DNA of 5,868 bases. Origin: Acidimicrobiaceae bacterium (GTDB taxonomy: Bacteria > Actinomycetota > Acidimicrobiia > Acidimicrobiales > Ilumatobacteraceae). A program made the position numbers and the translations under genes. Below the pieces are notes generated by a model. It was not told the DNA's origin and searched no databases. It saw only the letters and a program-made list of their open reading frames with translations. Below are positions 1 to 4,591 of this stretch, piece by piece. Each line of letters opens with the position of its first letter. Position 1 is the stretch's first letter. The stretch lies in NCBI GenBank assembly GCA_003455715.1, contig DMQJ01000332.1:7011-12878 (forward strand). Reading direction: 5' to 3'.

Positions 1-136
1 TGGGCCGGTCGGGTTGGCCGATCGAGCCAGCGCCGTCGCTGCTGTGGGCGCCGTGCTCGTGGGTGTCGTCGGCACAACTTGCCGACGACGCCAACACGAA
101 CACCGCGACCAGGCAACGCGCGGCACGGGCTCGCAT
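1..136 (-). CDS. Exported protein with His/Asp-rich N-terminus, probable lipoprotein (5' part only; possibly a second cupredoxin)
   Basis: Only the first 45 codons are in the window; the gene continues past the left edge. The reading begins MRARAARCLVAVFVLASSAS and then Cys21. This is an Arg-rich n-region, a hydrophobic core and a cysteine in lipobox position, although residue -3 is Ser rather than the usual Leu/Val/Ile, so lipidation is less certain than export. After Cys21 comes a His/Asp-rich stretch (ADDTHEHGAHSSDG), then GSIGQPDRP. By memory, several plastocyanin/azurin-like copper proteins have a His-rich N-terminus followed by a similar GxPxxPA segment just before the cupredoxin fold, so a copper protein is a reasonable guess; no copper ligand is visible here. 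The ATG lies 15 bases after the in-frame stop of the beta-helix gene, so it is most likely the third gene of that operon. The ribosome site before it is weak. It could also be an unrelated metal-binding lipoprotein. Confidence 0.6.
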   Translation of the reverse strand, partial: MRARAARCLVAVFVLASSASCADDTHEHGAHSSDGAGSIGQPDRP

Positions 137-151
137 CAGGCCAACCAGCGG

Positions 152-1603
152 TCAGGCGGTCTTGGCAGGAACGGTGATGGCGTCGATGTCGATCGGCGCC
201 GGCAGCCCCACTGCCGGGCTGGCAGGCGCACTGGCCGCATCGGGCATGTTGTCCTGCGGCTCGAGGTCGGGCAGCGGTGCCGTCTTCCAGTCCACCGACG
301 GCGGGTGCTCCTCGGCGAGCCAGGCGAAGATGTCGTAGGTGCCAGCGGCAGCCCAGTCGCCCGTACCCTCTGCGTCGCACGGAGCGAGCGTCTCCAAGTC
401 GGCGGGGGCCGTCGCCGCCGCAGAGCCGAACACGTTGCCGGCGAAGCAGTTGTTCATCGTGGTGATGTCGATCGCGGCGGGCGCCATGATGATGTCGTAC
501 TGACGGTGCTCGCTGAGCTCGTTGCCCACCACCCGGTTCTCGTACGACTCCCAGATGATCGCGCCCTCGGGGTCGACGGGGCGGATCTGCTTGGCTTCAT
601 CGCAGGTGAGCTCCCACTCGTCGGTGGTGGGCAGTTCGTCGTTGGGATCTTCTTCCAAGAACGGCACCAGCGCGATGCCAGCCTTGTCGTGGTCCCAGAT
701 CTGGTTGCGCTCGATGGTGTTGCGGATGCCACCGGCCACGACGATGCCGTTGCCCATGGCCAGCAGTGCCACGTCGATGGCCGGGGTGTCGGGCTGGTTG
801 TTGGAGTAGATGAGGTTGCCGACGATCGTCGTCTCCCGCTCGGGGTAGCAGAGTTCGTAGCTGCCGCTGTTGGGCACCACACCCGCACGGTTGAAGCGGA
901 ACACGGAGTTGACGATGAAGAGGTCGCCGCCCGAGTTGGTGCCCGAGTAGCCAAGGCCGTTGTGCTCGCTGACCACATCGGTGATGACCGTGTTGCAGGG
1001 GTAGCAGTTGCCGATGTAGATGCCGGCGTCGGGGCTACCTGCCGCGTAGATGTGGTCGAGTTGGCCGTTGATGCTGTCGAAGGCGTACACGCCGTAGTCG
1101 CCGGTGCGATAGGCGGTGAGGTACGAGCCCCGGTAGCCGTCGGAACCGGTCCAGAAGAACCCGTTGGCCGTGTAGTTGATGGCCGTCATGTTCTCGACGG
1201 TGACGCCCTTGGCGCCGAGCACGCGGATGCCATTGTCGAGTTCGAAGTTGCCGTCGAGCACCACCTCGTTGCGGTCGAGGCCGCGAATGGTGATTTCGTC
1301 GGTGACCACGTTGACGGCCTCGTTGTAGGTGCCGGGGGCGATGAGGATGAGATCGCCGGGCGCAGCGGCATCGACGGCGGCCTGAATGGTGGCGAAGTCG
1401 TCGGGCACGTTGAGCACGCCATCGGCGCCACCTTCGGTGGTGTCGGGTGCAGGCATCGAGTCGGTGACGGGCGGGCCGTCGGTGCCGACCGGGCTCGTGT
1501 CGGGTGCTTCGGTGCCGGGCGTGGTGGTGTCGGCGGCTTCGTCGTCGCCACCGCATGCGGCGAGCAGCGCCACCGCGATAGCCGCGGCAATGGTCTTCTT
1601 CAT
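152..1603 (-). CDS. Predicted lipoprotein with right-handed parallel beta-helix (NosD/CASH-like)
   Basis: A 483-residue exported protein. Residues 1-17 are a lipoprotein signal (MKKTIAAAIAVALLAAC; lipobox LAAC, Cys17). A Thr/Pro/Asp-rich linker follows to about residue 62. The segment 70-120 (TIQAAVDAAAPGD, then LILIAPGTYNEAV, TIRG, VVLDGN) is the usual entry of pectin-lyase-like beta-helices such as NosD and CASH proteins. Irregular coils follow to about residue 390, with repeated short patterns such as GIRVLGAKGVTVENM, GVYAF, GIYIGN, GNLIYSNN and NTIERNQIW. The C-terminus is Pro/Ala-rich. Cysteines beyond the lipobox are at 200 and 203 (CYPC), 252, 334, 386 and 409. The open frame extends further upstream, but that part overlaps the cupredoxin gene. 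ATG 1603 is chosen because it gives a clean signal peptide and follows a strong ribosome site. NosD helps mature the copper sites of nitrous oxide reductase, but no other nos gene is visible, so nosD is not claimed. The substrate is unknown; a sugar-binding or lyase role is possible. Confidence 0.85.
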   Translation of the reverse strand: MKKTIAAAIAVALLAACGGDDEAADTTTPGTEAPDTSPVGTDGPPVTDSMPAPDTTEGGADGVLNVPDDFATIQAAVDAAAPGDLILIAPGTYNEAVNVVTDEITIRGLDRNEVVLDGNFELDNGIRVLGAKGVTVENMTAINYTANGFFWTGSDGYRGSYLTAYRTGDYGVYAFDSINGQLDHIYAAGSPDAGIYIGNCYPCNTVITDVVSEHNGLGYSGTNSGGDLFIVNSVFRFNRAGVVPNSGSYELCYPERETTIVGNLIYSNNQPDTPAIDVALLAMGNGIVVAGGIRNTIERNQIWDHDKAGIALVPFLEEDPNDELPTTDEWELTCDEAKQIRPVDPEGAIIWESYENRVVGNELSEHRQYDIIMAPAAIDITTMNNCFAGNVFGSAAATAPADLETLAPCDAEGTGDWAAAGTYDIFAWLAEEHPPSVDWKTAPLPDLEPQDNMPDAASAPASPAVGLPAPIDIDAITVPAKTA

Positions 1604-1610
1604 CGGTTGA

Positions 1611-1618
1611 TTCCCCCT
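1611..1618 (-). promoter_or_regulatory. Strong Shine-Dalgarno site of the beta-helix lipoprotein gene
   Basis: The minus strand reads AGGGGGAA, then 7 bases, then ATG at 1603. It is the clearest ribosome binding site in the window. It decides the start of the beta-helix gene, whose open frame otherwise runs back through the cupredoxin gene. It fits an internal operon cistron that needs its own initiation signal. Confidence 0.75.
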
Positions 1619-1634
1619 GTTACCCGTTCCGGCC

Positions 1635-2093
1635 TCACGGCTCGGTGACGATGATGGTGCCGAACATACCCGCTGTGGGTGTGCCGTGAATGGTGCAGTA
1701 GTACACGTAGGTGCCCGGAGTGGTGAAGACGTGCGAGTAGCGGTCGCCTGGGCGGAAGTCTTCGAGTTGCACCCCCCACGAGGTGGTCTCGAGGTCGCCC
1801 TCGGGGATGACGTTGTGGTCGTTACGCCCGTTGTTGAACCACTCCACCTCGGTGCCCGCCGTGATGGTGACGGTCTGCAGGATGTAGTTGTTGTCGAGCG
1901 CGAGCACTTCCTCCACCACCCCGTTGGCCGGATAGGTGATCGGCGACGCCGTGGTGCTGGCCGCGGCGGTTTCGACCGTCGAGTCGCCGACCGTTGTGGT
2001 GACATCGGACCGCTCCTCACCCCCGCACGCAGCCATGCCGGCCAGGCCCGCCATCGCTGCTGCCGCCACCATCACCCGAGTTGTTCCGCGCAT
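1635..2093 (-). CDS. Cupredoxin-domain lipoprotein (type 1 copper protein)
   Basis: A 152-residue small blue-copper-type protein, probably an electron carrier or copper-binding protein on the outer face of the membrane. Residues 1-23 are a lipoprotein signal (ending GLAGMAAC, Cys23), and 24-55 are a Thr/Ser-rich linker. From about 58 the cupredoxin fold follows. All four usual copper ligands are visible: His93 (NDHNV), Cys133 and His136 (YYCTIHG) and Met143 (AGMFG), the last three spaced C-x2-H-x6-M. The PGTYVYYC strand and the final GTIIV strand are typical of plastocyanin-like domains. The protein ends two residues after the last strand, so it is a single domain. It is the first gene of the minus-strand operon; the beta-helix gene starts 31 bases after its stop. 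The start could be GTG one codon earlier (2096), which fits the upstream -10 box better, or ATG at 2123, which only lengthens the signal n-region. Confidence 0.9.
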   Translation of the reverse strand: MRGTTRVMVAAAAMAGLAGMAACGGEERSDVTTTVGDSTVETAAASTTASPITYPANGVVEEVLALDNNYILQTVTITAGTEVEWFNNGRNDHNVIPEGDLETTSWGVQLEDFRPGDRYSHVFTTPGTYVYYCTIHGTPTAGMFGTIIVTEP

Positions 2094-2103
2094 CACGCCG
2101 GGC

Positions 2104-2109
2104 AACCTA
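2104..2109 (-). promoter_or_regulatory. Candidate -10 box of the copper lipoprotein operon (leaderless type)
   Basis: The minus strand reads TAGGTT, matching TANNNT. It lies 7 bases before a GTG codon (2094-2096) and 10 bases before the ATG at 2093. The 7-base spacing is that expected when transcription starts on the first base of the start codon. There is no good Shine-Dalgarno site. I could not assign a convincing -35 box. A TANNNT match is short and can occur by chance. Confidence 0.4.
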
Positions 2110-2168
2110 GCGCGGCGGGCCATCGGCGAAGAAGGTCCGGTTGCAGTCGCCCGTGCCCCTCCCCGCGT

Positions 2169-2174
2169 TAGCCT
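2169..2174 (+). promoter_or_regulatory. Candidate -10 box of the DedA-like gene (leaderless type)
   Basis: TAGCCT lies exactly 6 bases before the ATG at 2181, so a transcript would begin at or next to the start codon. No Shine-Dalgarno sequence lies in the preceding 20 bases, which are mostly C and G. A TTGCAG at 2141-2146 resembles a -35 box, but its spacing of 22 bases is too long to count as support. The site faces the candidate promoter of the copper operon within an 87-base divergent region. Confidence 0.45.
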
Positions 2175-2180
2175 GCGCCG

Positions 2181-2924
2181 ATGCCTTCTGCCACCACTCC
2201 GTCGCCCTCGGCACGGCAAGCGGTGTTGGTGCTGTCGATGTCGTTGTTCGTCATCGGCACCATCGGATCCAACGTCGGCCCGGCCTGGGTCGACGAGCGC
2301 CCTGCGGTGGTGCTCGCCATGTCGTCGCGAAATCGCAACCTGCTGGGCTCCGTGCCGTACATCGACATCCTCCCGTATGCAGCCATTGGGTTCGTGCGGG
2401 TGATGATCGCCGCGGTCGCCCTCTACTTGCTCGGGCGCTGGTACGGCGACACCGCCATCCGCTGGGTGGAGGGCCAGGTGGGCCAACTGCCGGCGATCTA
2501 CCACTGGTTTCAGACCGCCGTCGACAAGGCCGGCTGGCTGATGGTGGTGCTGATGCCCGGCAGCAACTTCGTGTGTCTCATGGCCGGCCATCGACGCATG
2601 CGGCCCGCCCTGTTCGTTCCGCTGGCGGCAGTGGGTACCGCCATCAAGCTGGCCGTGCTATGGCTGGGGGGTAAGCAGTTCGAGGACGAAATCGTCAGCG
2701 TTCTCGAGTTCATCGATCGCTACCAGTGGTGGATCGTCGGCGGACTGTTCGCCATCACCTTCCTGCAGTCGGCCAACAAAGTGCGCACCTCGTTGCCCGA
2801 GGTGCTCGACGAGATCGAAACTCCCGACGGCGTGGTCGAGCCGCACGTGCCGCATCACCGTCACTTCGAGGTCGGCCACACGACGGAATCAGAGCCGAGG
2901 GCGCCCGGTAGCGATCAGGCCTGA
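2181..2924 (+). CDS. DedA/VTT (SNARE-associated) family membrane protein with His-rich tail
   Basis: A 247-residue inner membrane protein. Hydrophobic segments lie at about 14-37, 64-86, 117-137, 142-164 and 182-198. The stretch 42-54 (AVVLAMSSRNRNLL) is less hydrophobic and resembles the re-entrant P/SxRN region of DedA-type proteins. LYLLGRWYGD (81-90) matches the usual Gr-x-x-G end of the next helix, and PGSNFVCLMAGH (126-137) the second re-entrant loop. DedA/VTT proteins are linked to phospholipid flipping and membrane homeostasis. The tail after residue 200 is hydrophilic and has five histidines in twelve residues (222-233: PHVPHHRHFEVGH), which is unusual and could bind metal. The gene diverges from the copper operon and ends 15 bases before tpx, so the two may be co-transcribed. 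The family call rests on pattern resemblance rather than an alignment; a more general membrane protein remains possible. Confidence 0.75.
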   Translation: MPSATTPSPSARQAVLVLSMSLFVIGTIGSNVGPAWVDERPAVVLAMSSRNRNLLGSVPYIDILPYAAIGFVRVMIAAVALYLLGRWYGDTAIRWVEGQVGQLPAIYHWFQTAVDKAGWLMVVLMPGSNFVCLMAGHRRMRPALFVPLAAVGTAIKLAVLWLGGKQFEDEIVSVLEFIDRYQWWIVGGLFAITFLQSANKVRTSLPEVLDEIETPDGVVEPHVPHHRHFEVGHTTESEPRAPGSDQA

Positions 2925-2939
2925 TAGAACCTGTCGCCT

Positions 2940-3437
2940 ATGGCTACCACTGCACTTGGGGGCAACCCCGTCCACACCGTCGGCGAACTCCCCGAAGTGG
3001 GTGCGCCGAGCCCGTCCATCGCTCTCACCAAGGGCGACCTCAGCGAACTCACCAACGCCGACCTCGCCGGCAAGCGGGTCGTGCTCAACATCTTCCCCAG
3101 CGTCGACACGGCCGTCTGCGCCACCAGCGTGCGCAAGTTCAACGAACTGGCCTCCAGCCTCGACAACACCGTGGTGGTGTGCGCCGCCGCCGATCTGCCA
3201 TTCGCGCTCAACCGTTTCTGCGGCGCAGAGGGCCTCAGCAACGTGGTGACGGGGTCGTCGTTCCGCAGCGACTTCGGCCAGGCCTTCGGCGTCACCATGG
3301 CCGACGGCAAGCTGGCCGGGCTGCTGGCTCGCGCAGTGGTGGTGCTCGACGAGCAGGGCAACGTGGTACACAGCCAACTCGTGCCCGAGATCGCCCAAGA
3401 ACCCGACTACGACGCCGCCATCGCTGCGCTGGGCTGA
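2940..3437 (+). CDS. tpx: Thiol peroxidase (Tpx, atypical 2-Cys peroxiredoxin)
   Basis: A 165-residue cytoplasmic peroxiredoxin that reduces hydrogen peroxide and organic hydroperoxides, normally recycled by thioredoxin. The active-site motif is [16 protein letters not shown] with Pro53, Thr57 and peroxidatic Cys60. Resolving Cys94 lies in RFCGAEGL. Both match E. coli Tpx Cys61 and Cys95, as does the supporting Arg131 in ARAVVVLDE. Cys81 matches a third, non-catalytic cysteine of E. coli Tpx. The length is close to the family's 165-170 residues, so the gene is complete. The start ATG is 15 bases after the DedA-like stop. No Shine-Dalgarno is close; GAACCT (2927-2932), 7 bases before the ATG, is a weak candidate -10 box, so tpx may have its own promoter as well as read-through. 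It is convergent with dapB, with only 7 bases between the stop codons. Confidence 0.96.
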   Translation: MATTALGGNPVHTVGELPEVGAPSPSIALTKGDLSELTNADLAGKRVVLNIFPSVDTAVCATSVRKFNELASSLDNTVVVCAAADLPFALNRFCGAEGLSNVVTGSSFRSDFGQAFGVTMADGKLAGLLARAVVVLDEQGNVVHSQLVPEIAQEPDYDAAIAALG

Positions 3438-3443
3438 GCCCGG
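3429..3443. terminator. Possible small hairpin between convergent tpx and dapB
   Basis: CTGGGC and GCCCGG flank a three-base loop, giving a six-pair stem with one G-T wobble. The loop is exactly the tpx stop codon TGA. The structure lies across the 7-base gap between the two convergent stops, so it could slow polymerase on both strands. There is no T-tract on either side and the stem is short, so it may be chance in GC-rich DNA. Confidence 0.22.
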
Positions 3444-3444
3444 T

Positions 3445-4215
3445 TCACACGCCGAGCATCGGCTCGAGCCCGAGGGTAAGCCCGGGGAACTCGGCAATGC
3501 GCGTGCATGCCAACACCACACCGGGCATGAAGCTGGTGCGGTCGTAACTGTCCTGGCGGATGGTGAGCGTCTGCCCCTCCGTGCCCAGAATCACCTCCTG
3601 GTGCGCCACCATGCCGCGCATCCGCACGGCATGGAGGTGGATACCGGCAGGACCCACACCGCCGCGGGCCCCGTCGAACACGACCTGTTCGGTGGGGTCG
3701 GCGGCCCACTCTCCCTTCGCTGCCGCCATGCGACGGGCCGTGGTGACTGCCGTACCGCTGGGCGCGTCGATCTTGCGGTCGTGATGCAGTTCGATGATCT
3801 CCGCCGTCTCGAAGAACGGCGCGGCCAACTCGGCGAATCGCATCATCAACACCGCGCTGACAGCGAAGTTGGCGGCGATGAGACAGTTGCTGCCGGTGAA
3901 CTGGCGGCGGAACGTGTCGAGGTCGTCGTCGGTGAAGCCGGTCGTGCCCACCACCGCATGCATCCCGTGATCCGCCAGCCAGGGCAGCGTGACTCGTGCG
4001 GCCGACGCGACCGTGAAGTCGACCACCACCTCACACTCAGCGTCGGCGAGCGCCTGCAGGTCTGCGGCCACGGTGAGTCCGTGCACCACTTGGCCCACCG
4101 CGAAGGGGTCGACAGCCGCCGCCAACTGCAGGCGGACGTCGGCGGCCACGGCGTCGCACACCGATGCTCCCATTCGACCTCGTGCACCCACCACGCCGAC
4201 CCTGATTGCGCTCAT
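3445..4215 (-). CDS. dapB: 4-hydroxy-tetrahydrodipicolinate reductase
   Basis: A 256-residue cytoplasmic enzyme that reduces the DapA product to tetrahydrodipicolinate with NAD(P)H, in the diaminopimelate and lysine pathway that feeds peptidoglycan. The N-terminal Rossmann domain opens with GVVGARGRMG (7-16), and Asp36 at the end of strand two is placed to contact the cofactor ribose. VVVDFTVA (63-70) and GTTGF (90-94) follow. The C-terminal domain carries ELHHDRKIDAPSGTA (142-156), with His144 and Lys148 matching E. coli His159 and Lys163. GTEGQTLTIRQDSYDRTSF (211-229) and PGLTLGLEPML at the end are very like the mycobacterial enzyme. The length is within the family range (245-275). The gene is followed by convergent tpx and diverges from the small helical gene. 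No strong Shine-Dalgarno precedes the ATG; TACGGT 8 bases upstream suggests a leaderless transcript. Confidence 0.97.
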   Translation of the reverse strand: MSAIRVGVVGARGRMGASVCDAVAADVRLQLAAAVDPFAVGQVVHGLTVAADLQALADAECEVVVDFTVASAARVTLPWLADHGMHAVVGTTGFTDDDLDTFRRQFTGSNCLIAANFAVSAVLMMRFAELAAPFFETAEIIELHHDRKIDAPSGTAVTTARRMAAAKGEWAADPTEQVVFDGARGGVGPAGIHLHAVRMRGMVAHQEVILGTEGQTLTIRQDSYDRTSFMPGVVLACTRIAEFPGLTLGLEPMLGV

Positions 4216-4223
4216 GGGCGATG

Positions 4224-4229
4224 ACCGTA
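4224..4229 (-). promoter_or_regulatory. Candidate -10 box of dapB (leaderless type)
   Basis: The minus strand reads TACGGT, a TANNNT match, followed by 8 bases and the dapB ATG at 4215. TTGTTC lies 19 bases further upstream and could be a weak -35 box. Both elements lie within or next to the 44-base divergent region, so they overlap the control region of the plus-strand gene. Confidence 0.38.
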
Positions 4230-4246
4230 CTCCCGGTCGAGTGCGC

Positions 4247-4252
4247 TAGAAC
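4247..4252 (+). promoter_or_regulatory. Candidate -10 box of the small helical gene (leaderless type)
   Basis: TAGAAC lies 7 bases before the ATG at 4260, with no Shine-Dalgarno between them. It shares four positions with TATAAT but ends in C rather than T. The same hexamer is found at 2925-2930, nine bases before the tpx start. The site is in the 44-base space shared with the dapB promoter. Confidence 0.35.
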
Positions 4253-4259
4253 AACGAAC

Positions 4260-4565
4260 ATGGCAAGCTTCTTCGACAAGGCAAAAGAAAAGGCCCAGCA
4301 GCTGGCGGCCACGGCCAAGGAAAAGGTCGACGACTTCAAGGACAACCGCAAGGCCGATGACCTGCTCGACGACCTCGGCCGCATCCTCTACCGCCAGCGC
4401 ACCAACCGAGGCGAGGCCGGCGACGAGGCGGCCATCGCCGAACTGGTGACCGCGCTGCAGGCGTTGGAGGCCGAGGGTACGCCCGTTCTGGGCACCAAGG
4501 AAGAGCGCGAGCAGCAGAGCAACCTGCCCCCGCCCGAGGCGCCGCTGCCCCCACCGCAGGCCTAA
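4260..4565 (+). CDS. Small charged helical protein of unknown function
   Basis: A 101-residue protein that I cannot assign to a characterised family. Residues 1-35 begin MASFFDKAKEKAQQLAATAK and continue as a Lys/Asp/Ala-rich amphipathic helix. A second helical part, about 33-75 (DDLLDDLGRILYRQRT, then EAAIAELVTALQALEAEG), follows. The tail (88-101) is Pro-rich (NLPPPEAPLPPPQA). There is no signal peptide, membrane segment or cysteine. The FFDKAKEKA...DDLGRILYRQRTNR pattern resembles short hypothetical proteins I recall from actinobacteria, so it is probably a real conserved gene. The frame is open 54 bases further upstream (ATG 4206), but that would overlap dapB and precede the candidate -10 box, so 4260 is preferred. 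It lies between dapB and the M16 protease, opposite to both, and its stop is 15 bases from the protease stop. Membrane-surface or nucleic-acid association through the Lys-rich helix is speculation. Confidence 0.75.
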   Translation: MASFFDKAKEKAQQLAATAKEKVDDFKDNRKADDLLDDLGRILYRQRTNRGEAGDEAAIAELVTALQALEAEGTPVLGTKEEREQQSNLPPPEAPLPPPQA

Positions 4566-4574
4566 TCGGCCCAC

Positions 4575-4591
4575 GCCCGCTCAGTGCGGGC
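4575..4591. terminator. Possible bidirectional hairpin between the small helical gene and the M16 protease gene
   Basis: GCCCGC and GCGGGC form a perfect six-pair GC stem around the five-base loop TCAGT. The hairpin starts 10 bases after the plus-strand stop and overlaps the last codons of the convergent protease gene. It has no T-tract, so an intrinsic terminator of standard form is not shown. Position and symmetry between convergent genes are the only support. Confidence 0.27.

Noticed and set aside
1381..1560. GC-rich, repeat-like stretch in the linker-coding part of the beta-helix gene
   Set aside because: The apparent repetitiveness comes from Thr/Pro/Asp/Gly codons of the lipoprotein linker. 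No exact repeat unit of useful length was found.
152..1603. Calling the beta-helix protein NosD itself
   Set aside because: Only the fold signature and the copper context are visible. No nosZ, nosF, nosY or nosL is in the window, and the lipoprotein anchor and long Thr/Pro linker are not diagnostic of NosD.
14..1648. A 544-codon open frame on the plus strand antisense to the beta-helix gene
   Set aside because: Its product is rich in Arg, Gly, Val and Asp with no recognisable domain or signal. It mirrors the codon pattern of the minus-strand gene, as expected in GC-rich DNA, and that gene has a lipobox, a ribosome site and a fold signature.
1604..2020. Upstream extension of the beta-helix frame (to a 622-residue product)
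   Set aside because: The extension overlaps the cupredoxin gene in another frame and would bury the clean signal peptide and lipobox. ATG 1603 has a strong ribosome site.
2094..2591. Upstream extension of the cupredoxin frame (to a 318-residue product)
   Set aside because: The added part is antisense to the DedA-like gene and has Arg/His-rich low-complexity composition. The lipoprotein signal begins near 2093-2096.
4206..4259. Earlier ATG start for the small helical gene
   Set aside because: It would overlap the start of dapB and add an 18-residue segment without family resemblance. The candidate -10 box lies downstream of it, just before ATG 4260.
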